This document shows positions 41,481-51,146 of a stretch of 64,000 nt of DNA, piece by piece. Within the stretch, counting starts at the first letter, position 1. The number at the start of each line of letters is the position of its first letter. Made by a program: the position numbers and the translations under genes. Origin of the DNA: Meiothermus ruber DSM 1279 (GTDB taxonomy: Bacteria > Deinococcota > Deinococci > Deinococcales > Thermaceae); NCBI RefSeq assembly GCF_000024425.1, contig NC_013946.1:186001-250000 (forward strand). The letters are read 5' to 3'. The notes under the pieces are model-generated. The model did no database searches. It saw only the letters and a list, made by a program, of their open reading frames with translations, and was not told the DNA's origin.

Positions 41481-41515
41481 GTACCCTACCACTGATTGTT
41501 CTCATTCTGGGGCGC

Positions 41516-42511
41516 TTAGCCGCCAATGCCCACCATCACCCGCTCGCGCAGGGTGGGCAGGGTGTTGCCGAAGGCCGGTTTGCGGTCGGTGGCCAGCAGG
41601 ATGGCGTCTACCAGGGCCTCAACAGGGTTCTCGGCCTCGAAGGCCCAGGCAATGTCCATCTCCAGGTCGGTTAGCAAGCAGGGCCGGATTTTTTTGTCGG
41701 CGGTCAGGCGCAGGCGGGAGCACTTGGAGCAAAAAGGCTCGGTAACCGGGTTGATAAAGCCCACCGTACCCACCGCGCCGGGGATGTGATAAACCCGCGC
41801 GGGGGCGGTGGGATCGTGGTCTACGCGCTCGAGGGGGCCAAAGTGGGCCTCGATTCTGGCGCGGGTCTCGGCCCCGCTGATAAAGCGGGCGTGGTAGAGC
41901 TCGGGGTTGGAGTTGTCGAGGTGCATGTACTCCAGGAAGCGCACCTCGAGGGGTTTGTCCAGCGAGAGTGCGGCCAGCGGAATTACCTCCTGTTCATTCA
42001 TGCCCCGGATCATCACCGCGTTGATTTTGACCGGGTGCATGCCCAGCTCCCAGGCGGTTTCGATGGCCTCCCAGACCTTCTCGACCTGCCCACCCCGGGT
42101 CATGCTGCGGAAGACCTCGGGGGTCACCGCGTCCATCGAGAGGTTAATCCGTTTGAGCCCAGCGCTTAGAAGCTCCCTGGCCTTGCGCTTGAACAGGAGG
42201 CCGTTGGTGGTGATGGCGATGTCGGGGATGCCCAGCTCGCTGGCTGCTGCAATCATCTGGGGCAGCTCTTTGCGCACCAGCGGCTCGCCGCCGGTAAAGC
42301 GCACCGATTCCAGCCCCAGTAGCTGCATGGCCCGCAAAAAGTGGCGGGTGTCCTCGACCGAGATGGTGCCGGGGGGTTCCGACTGTTCCCAGCCCAGCGG
42401 ATGGCAGTACAGGCAGTGCAGGTTGCAGCGCGGCGTGACCGAAAGCCGCAGGTCTTTGATGATGCGCCCGTATTGGTCGGTTAGTTTCACGCTGGCCACC
42501 CCGTGTTGCAC
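41516..42511 (-). CDS. moaA: MoaA, GTP 3',8-cyclase
   Basis: Radical-SAM enzyme that starts molybdenum cofactor synthesis. 331 residues. The N-terminal cluster C29-x3-C33-x2-C36 (CNLHCLYC) binds SAM, and a second cluster is formed by FCSKCSRLRLTADKKIRPCL near the C-terminus. The C-terminal two-glycine motif ends in MVGIGG, as in MoaA. GTP-binding Arg residues are in place. No other moa gene lies in the window. Confidence 0.95.
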   Translation of the reverse strand: MQHGVASVKLTDQYGRIIKDLRLSVTPRCNLHCLYCHPLGWEQSEPPGTISVEDTRHFLRAMQLLGLESVRFTGGEPLVRKELPQMIAAASELGIPDIAITTNGLLFKRKARELLSAGLKRINLSMDAVTPEVFRSMTRGGQVEKVWEAIETAWELGMHPVKINAVMIRGMNEQEVIPLAALSLDKPLEVRFLEYMHLDNSNPELYHARFISGAETRARIEAHFGPLERVDHDPTAPARVYHIPGAVGTVGFINPVTEPFCSKCSRLRLTADKKIRPCLLTDLEMDIAWAFEAENPVEALVDAILLATDRKPAFGNTLPTLRERVMVGIGG

Positions 42512-42601
42512 ATTCTAGCAACACGGGGGGTCTGAGGCGCAAGGCGGGTTACAAATACCCCCGCCACATTCCCTCGAGCCACACCCGCCTAAACTGAAAC
42601 C

Positions 42602-43009
42602 ATGAAGACGGTGGTGCTGTTCGATGGCGTTTGCAACCTTTGCCACCGCAGCGTGCAGTTCATTCTGCGCCACGACCGGGCCCAGCGCTTTGTGTTTGCC
42701 TCCCAGCAGTCCGAGGTTGGGCAGCAACTGCTTCGCCAATACGGTGTCCCGACCGAGGCGGCCCTGGCCGATAGCCTGGTGGTTATCGAGGGGGCGCGGG
42801 TCTGGCTGGAATCGGACGCCGCCCTGCACATCCTCTACCGGCTGGGGGGGGTGTGGCGCATAGCGGCTGTGCTGCGGTGGGCGCCCAAGGGGTTGCGGGA
42901 CTGGGTTTATCGGTTGATCGCCAAAAACCGCTACCGTCTTTTTGGGCGGCTCGAGCGCTGTATGGTGCCAACCCCCGAACTCAAGAGGCGCTTTTTAGAT
43001 GCTTTGTAA
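42602..43009 (+). CDS. DCC-family thiol-disulfide oxidoreductase (DUF393)
   Basis: 135 residues with VVLFDGVCNLCHRSVQFIL, where C11 and C14 form the DxxCxxC motif naming the family, and the DALHILYRL-type segment (here AALHILYRLGGVW). Function is not known beyond a predicted redox role. Divergent from moaA. Confidence 0.9.
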   Translation: MKTVVLFDGVCNLCHRSVQFILRHDRAQRFVFASQQSEVGQQLLRQYGVPTEAALADSLVVIEGARVWLESDAALHILYRLGGVWRIAAVLRWAPKGLRDWVYRLIAKNRYRLFGRLERCMVPTPELKRRFLDAL

Positions 43010-43060
43010 GTGGCGCTTGTCTAAATGGAATAACGAGCGGCTTGGGGTTAGGCTAGAGGC

Positions 43061-43891
43061 ATGGCGGAGTCTAAGCGCTTTGGAATGGCTTTGGGCGGCG
43101 GGGGGGCTCGAGGGTATGCCCACATTGGGGTCTTGCGGGTGCTGGAGCGCGAAGGCTTCCGCCCCAGCGTGGTGGTCGGAACCAGCATGGGCAGCATCAT
43201 GGCGGCCTTTTTCGCCGCAGGTCACTCGGCCAATCGGGTACAGGAGATCCTGTCCCAGATGTCTTTTTGGCGCTTTTTGGACTTGAACCCCCTGAGCGAT
43301 ATGCTCAACTTCAGCGAGCTGGTGCGCTTTTTGGAGCCGCACCTACCCCGCCAGATAGAAGATTTTCCTATTCCGCTGGGCATCACCGCCACCGATCTGG
43401 TTACCGGAACCGAGGTGTATTTTCGCCAGGGCGATGTGTTCCAGGCCATTCGGGCTTCGATTGCCTACCCAGGGGTGATCAGCCCCATCTGGGTGGGGGA
43501 GCAACTGCTGGCTGACGGCGGCATTCTGAACCAGATTCCGGTGGATCTGGCCCGCTTTTTGGGGGCCGAGCGGGTGATTGCGGTGGATGTGACCCCGCTG
43601 GAGGTGCTGCGCGAGCACCCGCAGAAAAAAACCTGGTGGCAGCAGATTTTCCGCCGGGGCACGGATACCAATCCGATCCAAAACGTGTATCGCTCGGTGG
43701 AGATTATGCAGATTCGGCTGGCCGAGGTAAAGCTGGCGGTCTCGCGCCCCGACCTGATTTTGCGACCCAGCCTCGAGGGCATCGGGCTTTTTAGCTTCCA
43801 GCAGCTCGAGCAGGCCATCCAGGACGGCGAGGCGGCCGCCGAAGGGAAGCTCGAGGAAATCCGCCAACTGCTGGTTATGGAGTCGAACTGA
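43061..43891 (+). CDS. Patatin-like phospholipase (RssA-type)
   Basis: 276 residues. The oxyanion loop GGGGARGYAHIGVLRVLE, the nucleophile elbow GTSMGS and the catalytic Asp in ADGGILNQIP are intact, so it should be an active lipid hydrolase. The bacterial RssA/NTE type often acts on membrane phospholipids. Its 3' end overlaps that of pyrD on the other strand by 17 bases, which limits any terminator. Confidence 0.93.
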   Translation: MAESKRFGMALGGGGARGYAHIGVLRVLEREGFRPSVVVGTSMGSIMAAFFAAGHSANRVQEILSQMSFWRFLDLNPLSDMLNFSELVRFLEPHLPRQIEDFPIPLGITATDLVTGTEVYFRQGDVFQAIRASIAYPGVISPIWVGEQLLADGGILNQIPVDLARFLGAERVIAVDVTPLEVLREHPQKKTWWQQIFRRGTDTNPIQNVYRSVEIMQIRLAEVKLAVSRPDLILRPSLEGIGLFSFQQLEQAIQDGEAAAEGKLEEIRQLLVMESN

Positions 43892-44942
43892 GCTCCGCGA
43901 GGCTGCCCACGCCCTCTTGCTCCATTCTTTGCAGCAGCCCTTTGCACAGCTTTTTCACCATCAAGGGCCCCTCGTAGACCAGGCCGGTATACACCTGTAC
44001 CAGGGTGGCCCCGTTCTCCAGCCGTTGCCACACGTCCTCCGGGCTGAAAATGCCCCCCACCGAGACGATGGGCAGGCGGCCTTGTAGCTGTGCGTGCAAG
44101 TATTTGAGCACCTCGAGCGAGCGCCCCCGCAAGGGCCTGCCCGAGAGGCCGCCGTCTTCGTCTATGGGGGTTTGCAGGCCGGTGCGGGCGGTGGTGGTGT
44201 TGGTGGCGATCAGGCCCGCGAGCCGGTAATCTTCCACCAGGCTCAGAATCTCGTCAATCTGCTCCCAGGTCAGGTCGGGGGCAATTTTGAGCAGCAGGGG
44301 CTTCCGGCCCTGCACAAAACCGGTAAGCGCGGCCAGCAGCTCTTCCAGCCGCGCTTTGTCCTGTAAGGCCCGGAGGCCCGGCGTGTTGGGGGAGCTTACG
44401 TTGATGACAAAGTAGTCGCCATAGGGCCAGAGGCGGGAAAGGCTTTGCAGGTAGTCCTGGGGGGCTTCCTTCAGGGGGGTGACCCTGGACTTGCCCAGGT
44501 TGATGCCCAGCGGCACCGGGGGCCGGCCAAAGGTTTGTTGCAAGCGTTCTAGTCTTTGAGCGATGGCCTCGGCCCCCTCGTTGTTGAAGCCCATGCGGTT
44601 GATTAGCGCCTGATCCTGGGGCAGCCGAAATAGGCGGGGCCTGGGATTGCCCGGCTGGGGCAGGGCTGTAACCGAGCCAATCTCCACGTGCCCGAAGCCC
44701 AGGGCGGCCCAGCTTCGCACAGCCACCGCGTTTTTATCGAAACCCGCCGCCAGGCCGATGGGGTTGGGGAAGCGCAGGCCAAACGCCGCGACCTCGAGGC
44801 GTGGGTCGCGCAGGCTGAAGAACTGGCGGATGAGCTCGAGGCTGGGCCCCCGCTGCCCCAGCCAGGCCAGGCCGTGCATCACCCGCTCGTGGATGGTCTC
44901 GGGGTCTTGGCGGAACAGCCAGGGTTTGAGCAGCTCGTACAC
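43875..44942 (-). CDS. pyrD: Dihydroorotate dehydrogenase (quinone)
   Basis: Class 2 membrane-associated enzyme of pyrimidine synthesis that passes electrons from dihydroorotate to quinone. 355 residues with an amphipathic N-terminus, AFGLRFPNPIGLAAGFDKNA (FMN), NRMGFNNEGAEAIAQRL, NVSSPNTPGLRALQ with the class 2 catalytic Ser, and IVSVGGIFSPEDVWQRL. It lies upstream of, and on the same strand as, nothing related. Confidence 0.95.
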   Translation of the reverse strand: MYELLKPWLFRQDPETIHERVMHGLAWLGQRGPSLELIRQFFSLRDPRLEVAAFGLRFPNPIGLAAGFDKNAVAVRSWAALGFGHVEIGSVTALPQPGNPRPRLFRLPQDQALINRMGFNNEGAEAIAQRLERLQQTFGRPPVPLGINLGKSRVTPLKEAPQDYLQSLSRLWPYGDYFVINVSSPNTPGLRALQDKARLEELLAALTGFVQGRKPLLLKIAPDLTWEQIDEILSLVEDYRLAGLIATNTTTARTGLQTPIDEDGGLSGRPLRGRSLEVLKYLHAQLQGRLPIVSVGGIFSPEDVWQRLENGATLVQVYTGLVYEGPLMVKKLCKGLLQRMEQEGVGSLAELSSTP

Positions 44943-44983
44943 CGGAAAAGGATAGCAGGGGGCAGGGAGGGCGGGAAGGGTTT

Positions 44984-46168
44984 CTAGCGGTACTGGGCCA
45001 GCAAGTGCTTGGCGATGATCACCTTCAACACCTCGCTGGTGCCCTCCCCGATGCGGGTCAGGCGGGCGTCGCGCCAGTAGCGCTCGACCGGGTACTCCTT
45101 GATGTAGCCATAGCCGCCTAGAATCTGGATGGCCTCGTCGCAGGCCTGCACCGCCACCTCCGAGGCGAAGAGCTTGGCCTGGGCCGCAGCCGGGCCGAAG
45201 GGCTTACCGGCGTCGCGCAGTTCGGCGGCCTTCAAGTACAAGAGCCGGGCGGCTTCTAGCTGCGTAGCCATATCGGCCAGCTTGTGTGAGACTGCCTGGA
45301 ACTCGGCGATGGGCCTGCCAAACTGTTCGCGCTCGAGGGCGTACTTGGTAGCAAACTCCAGAGCGGCCCGCCCCAGCCCCACCGCCATGGCAGCGATGCC
45401 GATGCGCCCGCCTTCCAGCACCCTCATCACATCGTAGAAGCCCCTGCCCCGCTCACCCAGCAGGGCCTCTTTGGGCAAGGTAATATCCTCAAAGATTATC
45501 TGCGCGGTGTCTGAAGCGTTAAGCCCTAGCTTCCGCTCCTTGCGCCCAATCCGCAAGCCTGGAATGGGGGCCTCGAACACCAGCGCCGAGAGCCCCAGAT
45601 GCTTTTTCTCCTCGCTGGGGGCGGCATCGGTGCGGGCGTTGACCACATACACCCCGGCCACCGACCCCTGGGTGATGAACTGCTTGGTACCGTTCAGCAC
45701 CCAGCTCGAGCCGGTGTCTTCGGCTTTGGTGCGCATGGCCGCGGCGTCCGAGCCGCTGCCTGGCTCGGTGAGGCCCCAGGCCCCCAGCACCTCGGCGGAA
45801 GCCAGCCGGGGCAGGAATTGCCGCTTCTGCTGCTCGTTGCCGGCAATCAGGATATGGCCGGTACACAGGCTGTTGTGCGAGGCCACGGTAAGCGCCAGCG
45901 AACCATCTACCGCTGCAATTTCTTCGATAATGCGGGCAAAAACGCGCGTGGATAGCCCCGCCCCGCCGTACTGCTCGGGTACCTGGGCTCCCATCACACC
46001 CATCTCGCCCAGCTTCTTCACGATTTCAAACGGAAAGGCGCCGGTCTCGTCGCGCTCGGCGGCGGTGGGGGCCACCTCGGCCTGCAAAAAATCCCGCAGC
46101 GTACCGATAATCTGGCGTTCCTCGCTATCAAGCTCAAACCATAAGTCCCTGGGGCGATCGGCAATCAT
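44984..46168 (-). CDS. Acyl-CoA dehydrogenase
   Basis: 394-residue FAD enzyme of fatty-acid or branched-chain catabolism. Signature [19 protein letters not shown], the flavin-contacting [13 protein letters not shown], and the C-terminal [22 protein letters not shown] with the catalytic-base region are complete. Short-chain or butyryl-CoA type is likely but not certain. The upstream region has direct TTACATTTGG repeats that may be regulatory. Confidence 0.94.
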   Translation of the reverse strand: MIADRPRDLWFELDSEERQIIGTLRDFLQAEVAPTAAERDETGAFPFEIVKKLGEMGVMGAQVPEQYGGAGLSTRVFARIIEEIAAVDGSLALTVASHNSLCTGHILIAGNEQQKRQFLPRLASAEVLGAWGLTEPGSGSDAAAMRTKAEDTGSSWVLNGTKQFITQGSVAGVYVVNARTDAAPSEEKKHLGLSALVFEAPIPGLRIGRKERKLGLNASDTAQIIFEDITLPKEALLGERGRGFYDVMRVLEGGRIGIAAMAVGLGRAALEFATKYALEREQFGRPIAEFQAVSHKLADMATQLEAARLLYLKAAELRDAGKPFGPAAAQAKLFASEVAVQACDEAIQILGGYGYIKEYPVERYWRDARLTRIGEGTSEVLKVIIAKHLLAQYR

Positions 46169-46202
46169 TTTGCGTTCCTCCGTGGTTCAAATATATCACT
46201 TT

Positions 46203-46235
46203 TTACATTTGGTGTTGCAAATACGTTACATTTGG
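46203..46235 (-). promoter_or_regulatory. Direct repeats in the acyl-CoA dehydrogenase promoter
   Basis: TTACATTTGG occurs twice (46203-46212 and 46226-46235), 23 bases apart start to start, about two helical turns. On the coding strand TTGCAA and GATATA, 17 bases apart, could be the promoter. The repeats flank the -35, so a regulator site is plausible. Confidence 0.45.
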
Positions 46236-46370
46236 AGCCGCCAGGCCCCTCACAGCACCCGGCTTTGCGACGAAGCAGACCGGGGATGGTATAGTGAGGT
46301 ATCGTGAATCCCCAACAGCTTTAGTACACCTGAGCTATGGGATTGCGTATCGTTTTGGAGGAACGCTTGA

Positions 46371-46748
46371 ATGGAGCTTGAAGCCGGTGCAATCGTAGAA
46401 GGTCGTGTTACGCGAATTATGGAGTTCGGGGCTTTTGTGGAGTTTCCCAACGGCGAGTCGGGTCTGGTGCATATCTCGCAGGTGGCCCACGAGTTCGTCA
46501 AGAACATCCGCGACCATTTGAATGAAGGGGATGTGGTCTCGGTGCTGGTTTTGGGGCGCGACGAGAAGGGCCGCCTGGATCTTTCCATCAAGGAGCTGAC
46601 CCCAGCCCCAGTGGAGCCCCCCCGGCCCAAGCGCTTGCCCCGCCAGGCCCCCGATTTTGAGAACAAACTCAAAAGCTTTTTGCGTGGCTCGGGAGGTTTT
46701 GGTGGCGGTAAAAAGCCCGGCGGCAAGGGAGGACGCAAACGCCGCTAG
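46371..46748 (+). CDS. S1-domain RNA-binding protein
   Basis: 125 residues. Residues 1-75 form one S1 domain (GAIVEGRVTRIMEFGAFVEF, GLVHISQVAHEFV, DVVSVLVLGRDEKGRLDLSIKE). The rest is a basic Pro/Gly tail ending in GGKGGRKRR, which likely binds RNA non-specifically. Close to YugI/CvfD-type general stress S1 proteins. A strong TTTTGGAGGA precedes the ATG. Confidence 0.92.
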   Translation: MELEAGAIVEGRVTRIMEFGAFVEFPNGESGLVHISQVAHEFVKNIRDHLNEGDVVSVLVLGRDEKGRLDLSIKELTPAPVEPPRPKRLPRQAPDFENKLKSFLRGSGGFGGGKKPGGKGGRKRR

Positions 46749-46780
46749 GTGTTGTCCGTAAGAAATTGCCCAAAGCTGGC

Positions 46781-46812
46781 CGCTCCAGGGCGTTGCTCTG
46801 GAGCGGTTGCTT
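46781..46812 (+). terminator. Hairpin after the S1 gene
   Basis: CCGCTCCAG and CTGGAGCGG (46781-46807) form a 9-bp stem followed by TTGCTTG. Probable terminator. Confidence 0.6.
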
Positions 46813-46917
46813 GCTGTGGGGCTGACCAGGGCCACCCCACCCTTTTGCTTATACTTGCGGCAGGTAGATGTTAGCCTGAGCGCCCACAAATAAACGTTGC
46901 TGAAGAAAGCACAGGAT

Positions 46918-47712
46918 CTACTCCTGCACGTCATCCCAGCTCATGCCCATGATGCTGTAGCCCGCGTCCACGTAGACGGTCTGGCCGGTGGTGCCGCTGG
47001 ATAGGGGGGAGAGCAGGTACAGGCCCAGGTTGCCCACTTCCTCGTGGGTAATCATGCGCCCCAGGGGGGCTGTGGCGTTGTACTTGGCCACCATCTTGCG
47101 GAAGCCGGGGATGCTCATGGCCGCCACGGTGCGAATAGCCCCGGCGCTGATGGCGTTGACCCGGATGTTTTTCTTGCCCAGCTCATAGGCCAGGTAGCGC
47201 ACGCTGGCTTCCAGGGCAGCCTTGGCAATGCCCATCACGTTGTACCGGGGCACCACCTTTTCGGAGGCGTAGTAGGTCAGGGTGACCAGGCTACCCCCCT
47301 CGCGGAGCAGCGGCTCGGCTTCGCGGGCCACAGCGACCAGCGAGTAGGCCGAGACCTGCAGGGCGGTATTCCAGTCGGCGGCGGTGGTGTCGATGAAGCG
47401 TCCTTCCATGGCGGCGCGGGGGGCAAAGGCGATGGAGTGCACCAGATAGTCGAGGCCGCCCCAGGCCTGCCCCAGGTCGGCGAACATGGCCTTGAGGGCG
47501 GCTTCGTCGGTGACATCCACCTGGTACAAGCGCTGGTTTGGACGACCCGCGGTGAGTTTTTCCAGCTTTTCCCGCAGCCGCTCGCCCTGGTAGCTGAAGG
47601 CCACCTCGGCCCCAGCGGCATACAGCTTTTCGGCGATAGCCCAGCCCAGGCTATGCTCGTTGGTTACGCCCATGACCAGGGCTTTTTTACCGGACAGATC
47701 AATCGGAACCAT
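46918..47712 (-). CDS. fabI: FabI, enoyl-ACP reductase
   Basis: NADH-dependent enzyme that ends each round of fatty-acid elongation. 264 residues of the short-chain dehydrogenase fold. GVTNEHSLGWAIAEKL, LDYLVHSIAFAPRAAMEGRF, and the FabI catalytic pattern Y-x6-K (YNVMGIAK) are clear, with SPLSSGTTGQTVYVDAG at the end. Complete. Confidence 0.95.
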   Translation of the reverse strand: MVPIDLSGKKALVMGVTNEHSLGWAIAEKLYAAGAEVAFSYQGERLREKLEKLTAGRPNQRLYQVDVTDEAALKAMFADLGQAWGGLDYLVHSIAFAPRAAMEGRFIDTTAADWNTALQVSAYSLVAVAREAEPLLREGGSLVTLTYYASEKVVPRYNVMGIAKAALEASVRYLAYELGKKNIRVNAISAGAIRTVAAMSIPGFRKMVAKYNATAPLGRMITHEEVGNLGLYLLSPLSSGTTGQTVYVDAGYSIMGMSWDDVQE

Positions 47713-47939
47713 AACCCCCGTATCTTACTCGCACCTGCTCGAGGGTAGGCAAATTCATTTAGGGAAAGTGAGCGGCCGGGTCTCTGAGCCAACCCTCATT
47801 GAAATGCTTTATAATGTACCTAGAACACACTGTTGAGTACATGGCCCGCAACGGGACATAATTCTCTACTCCAATCCAACCCGTTCGGCTATAAACACCT
47901 TCGAGACCAGGTTTTGTAGCAGTGAGGGGGTGTAGAGTT

Positions 47940-48167
47940 ATGCAGGCGCTTCAACAAGGATTGGTGGCGAGGGGAGGTATTCAGTGCGAGTGGGTTCCGG
48001 GCACCATGAACCAGGTCAGGGTGTATCTGCCGGATCACCAAGTGCAGATCTCGCTCGAGCGTTTGCAGCAGATTGCTGGCATAGATGCGGTGCATGAGCT
48101 TTACTTGAAGGGCCTGGTCTGCCTGCCCTGCACCAGCAGTCTGTGCGAGGCCTTTGATAAGGCCTAG
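47940..48167 (+). CDS. Small unknown protein
   Basis: 75 residues, with a possible beta-alpha pattern (VRVYLPDHQVQISLERLQQIAG) and two close Cys pairs near the end (VCLPCTSSLC). No family recognised. ATG 47940 follows a GAGGGGGTG site. It may be a real conserved small gene, but the support is codon pattern and a ribosome site only. Confidence 0.5.
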   Translation: MQALQQGLVARGGIQCEWVPGTMNQVRVYLPDHQVQISLERLQQIAGIDAVHELYLKGLVCLPCTSSLCEAFDKA

Positions 48168-48231
48168 CATCAAGCACTGGAGGCAAAAAGCCATTTGTTA
48201 TCGGGGGGCTTGTTTTTTGTAGAATGCTCCC

Positions 48232-48771
48232 ATGTCTTCCGCACAGGAGATGCTGTCTCGCTTCGGCGATGCGGATCGCTGCCTGCGGCATCTGGAACGT
48301 TCACGGCAGGAGCTTTTGCAATTGGTGGAGGGCCTCACCGACGGGGTCTTGTTGGGGCGGCCTGGGCCAGAGGTTTGGAGTCCCGCCGAGGTGCTCGAGC
48401 ACCTGGCGCTGGTGGAGGAGTCGGCGGGAAAAATTATCCGGCGGCTGCGCAAGGTTGCCCTGGGCGAGGCCGAGCCCTTCCCACCGCCGCCGCCCGGTCG
48501 AACCCGGCCCGACGGCCGCTTCCTGGCCCCGCCCCCGATGGAGCCCAAAGGGGGGTTGACCCGCGCACAATTGCTAGAACGCCTGGAGGCAGTGCGCCAA
48601 CGCCTGCTGCTCGAGGTGGCCGAAAGTGGGGAGCGTCTGCCCCGGCCCCCCACCTATGCCCACCCCTTTTTCGGTGAGCTGACCGCCCTCGGCTGGCTAC
48701 AAACCCTGGCCTACCACGAGCGGCATCACCTGCAGCAGCTCCGCCAACGGTTGAGCCGCCTTGCACCGTGA
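48232..48771 (+). CDS. DinB-family protein
   Basis: 179 residues of the four-helix DinB/YfiT-like superfamily. The metal His positions are likely in VLEHLALVE and YHERHHLQQL. Such proteins are often thiol-dependent metalloenzymes (for example bacillithiol transferases), but the substrate cannot be read from this sequence. Confidence 0.85.
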   Translation: MSSAQEMLSRFGDADRCLRHLERSRQELLQLVEGLTDGVLLGRPGPEVWSPAEVLEHLALVEESAGKIIRRLRKVALGEAEPFPPPPPGRTRPDGRFLAPPPMEPKGGLTRAQLLERLEAVRQRLLLEVAESGERLPRPPTYAHPFFGELTALGWLQTLAYHERHHLQQLRQRLSRLAP

Positions 48772-48779
48772 GATATAAA
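48751..48779 (+). promoter_or_regulatory. Promoter for the DUF2892 gene
   Basis: TTGAGC (48751-48756), 17 bases, TATAAA (48774-48779), inside and just after the end of the DinB gene. A second TATAAT lies at 48796-48801 without a good -35. Confidence 0.55.
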
Positions 48780-48859
48780 AGACTTATGGGCGGCGTATAA
48801 TAGTAGCAAAGGCCTATGTACCTGCTCGCAACTGCTAGGCTCTGACTAAGGAGGGAGCT

Positions 48860-49063
48860 ATGATTCCCAACGTAGGCAGCACAGATCGGCTTGTTCGCTA
48901 CATCCTGGCGGCGGTGTTTTTCCTGATCGCTTTTTTCGGTAGTGGCGGCGTCTGGGCCTGGGTGTTTGGGCTGCTGGGGGTGGTCATGGTGGTAACCGCT
49001 ACCCTCAATTTCTGCCCCATCTGGGCGGCATTCAAGATTAATACTCGAGGGAAAGCCTCTTAA
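48860..49063 (+). CDS. DUF2892 membrane protein
   Basis: 67 residues, two membrane spans, with the DUF2892 start NVGSTDRLVRYILAAVFF and FCPIWAAFKI near the end. Related to the membrane part of YgaP rhodanese proteins. AAGGAGGGAG precedes the ATG. Confidence 0.88.
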   Translation: MIPNVGSTDRLVRYILAAVFFLIAFFGSGGVWAWVFGLLGVVMVVTATLNFCPIWAAFKINTRGKAS

Positions 49064-49073
49064 TTTCTCGCTT

Positions 49074-49107
49074 CCCCGCTCCGGTCGCGAAGGCCGGGGT
49101 TTTTGTT
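49074..49107 (+). terminator. Terminator after DUF2892
   Basis: CCCCG/CGGGG stem with a partly paired interior, then TTTTTGTTTG. Confidence 0.5.
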
Positions 49108-49166
49108 TGTTACGGTTTTGATTGGCGGTAGGGGCTCGTTTCGGATACAGTTTGCCTGGAGGATAT

Positions 49167-51092
49167 ATGGAGCCATTTTTGCGCATAGGGGTTTCATCGC
49201 TTGTCTTGGCTGGGTTGTTTTCGTACACGCACGGGCTTCTATCTTTCAGTACGTCCTCTGAATGCGATCTGCCTTATACCCCGATCTATAAAATTCAGGG
49301 CAGCGGCATGTCGGCAGCCATCACCGGCGATGTGGCAACCAAAGGCGTGGTGGTGGGGGATTACGAAGGCCCCACCCCGGCCCTGCGGGGCTTCTACATC
49401 CACGACCCCAGCGGTGACGGGGATGTGAACACCTCCGACGGCATCTTTGTGTTCAACGCTAACAACGACAGCGTGCGCCTGGGCGAGGTGGTGCGGGTGG
49501 TGGGAACCGCGGGTGAGTTCCAGGATCAGACCCAGATCAGCGCGGCCTCCATTACCAGGTGCGGAACCGGTACCGTAACGCCTACCGACGTGACCCTGCC
49601 CTTCGCCTCTGCCACCGAGGCCGAGCGCTACGAGGGCATGCTGGTGCGGCTGCCCCAGACCCTTTATGTAACCGAGCACTTCCAGCTTGGGCGCTTTGGC
49701 CAGGTGGTGCTTTCGTCGGGCGGGCGGCTGAAGCAGCCCACCCACGCGACCACCCCCGGCGCGGCGGCCAACGCCCTGCAGGCCCGGAACAACCTCAACC
49801 GCATCATTCTGGACGATGCCCTGCAAAACCAGAACCCCGACCCCATCCTGTTTGGGCGAAACGGCCAGCCCCTGAGCGCCAGCAACACCCTGCGCGGCGG
49901 CGACACCGCGACCGGCATCGTGGGGGTGATGACCTACACCTGGGCTGGCAACGCGGCCAGCGGAAACGCTTACCGGGTGCGGCCCATGGGGGCTCTGAAC
50001 GGGTATGTCAATTTCGTGGCGGCCAACCCACGCCCGGCCACCCCGCCTGCGGTGGGCGGCACGCTGCGGGTGGTGGGGTTCAACCTGCTCAATTTCTTCA
50101 ACACCTTTGATGGTCTGCCGGATACGGTAGACAACTGCACCTACGGGCTGGGTGGGGCCCCCGCCGACTGCCGCGGCGCTGATACCCCGGCCGAATTTGA
50201 CCGCCAGTGGCCCAAGACGGTGGCGGCCATCCTGGCTATGAACCCGGATGTGCTGGGGCTGAACGAACTCGAGAACGACGGGTACGGCCCCGATAGCGCC
50301 ATCGCCTTTTTGGTGAACAAACTCAACGAAGCCACCGCGCCGGGTACCTATGCCTTTATTGATGCGGACGCGGCCACGGGTCAGGTGAACGCCCTGGGCA
50401 CCGACGCCATCAAGGTGGGGCTGATTTACAAGCCGGCCCGCGTGACCCCGGTGGGCCAGACCGCGGTGCTCAACACCCCAGCGTTTGTCAACGGCGGCGA
50501 CAGCGCGCCGCGCAACCGGGCCTCGCTGGCCCAGGCCTTCCGGCAGAACGACAATGGGGCCATCTTTATCGTGAACGTGAACCACCTCAAGAGCAAGGGC
50601 TCGCCCTGCGACCTGCCCGACCAGGGCGACGGCCAGGGCAACTGTAATGCGGTGCGCACCAGGGCCGTTCAGCAACTGGTGGCCTGGCTGGCCACCCACC
50701 CCACCGGCATTGCCGACCCAGACATCCTCTTGATTGGCGATTACAACTCTTATGCCCAGGAGGATCCCATTGCCACGCTCAAGAAGGCCGGCTTTATCAA
50801 CCTGCTCGAGGCCCGCCTGGGCCCCGATGCCTACTCCTATGTGTTCGATGGGCAGTGGGGCTACCTGGACTACGCGCTGGCCTCGGCCTCGCTGAACGCC
50901 CAGGTGTCGGGGGTGGCCGAGTACCACATCAACGCCGACGAACCCAATGTCCTCGACTACAACACCAACTTCAAAACCCCCAACCTGCAGGTCCTGCTCT
51001 ACGCCCCCGATCAGTACCGCACCTCCGACCACGACCCGGTGGTGGTGGGGCTGAATCTTAGGGGAGAACCACAGCCCCCGGCCAGACCGTAG
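49167..51092 (+). CDS. Secreted ExeM/NucH-type endonuclease
   Basis: 641 residues with an export signal (VSSLVLAGLFSYTHGLL region), a beta-sandwich part (about 30-280), and a C-terminal endonuclease/exonuclease/phosphatase domain. In the latter, RVVGFNLLNFFNTF, VLGLNELENDGYG, VNHLKSKGSPC, LLIGDYNSYAQEDPI and TSDHDPVVVGL are the usual catalytic motifs. It is expected to degrade extracellular DNA or RNA for nutrients. Several Cys pairs may form disulfides. ATG 49167 follows GGAGGATAT. Confidence 0.92.
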   Translation: MEPFLRIGVSSLVLAGLFSYTHGLLSFSTSSECDLPYTPIYKIQGSGMSAAITGDVATKGVVVGDYEGPTPALRGFYIHDPSGDGDVNTSDGIFVFNANNDSVRLGEVVRVVGTAGEFQDQTQISAASITRCGTGTVTPTDVTLPFASATEAERYEGMLVRLPQTLYVTEHFQLGRFGQVVLSSGGRLKQPTHATTPGAAANALQARNNLNRIILDDALQNQNPDPILFGRNGQPLSASNTLRGGDTATGIVGVMTYTWAGNAASGNAYRVRPMGALNGYVNFVAANPRPATPPAVGGTLRVVGFNLLNFFNTFDGLPDTVDNCTYGLGGAPADCRGADTPAEFDRQWPKTVAAILAMNPDVLGLNELENDGYGPDSAIAFLVNKLNEATAPGTYAFIDADAATGQVNALGTDAIKVGLIYKPARVTPVGQTAVLNTPAFVNGGDSAPRNRASLAQAFRQNDNGAIFIVNVNHLKSKGSPCDLPDQGDGQGNCNAVRTRAVQQLVAWLATHPTGIADPDILLIGDYNSYAQEDPIATLKKAGFINLLEARLGPDAYSYVFDGQWGYLDYALASASLNAQVSGVAEYHINADEPNVLDYNTNFKTPNLQVLLYAPDQYRTSDHDPVVVGLNLRGEPQPPARP

Positions 51093-51146
51093 GGCCGGGG
51101 TTACATAACAAGAGCCTCCTGGGTGCGGCCCGTCGAATCCGGTATC

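Noticed and set aside
49239-51032. 597-codon open frame on the minus strand
   Set aside because: It lies exactly opposite the nuclease gene, has no family motifs, and is His/Gly/Val-rich as GC-rich antisense frames are.
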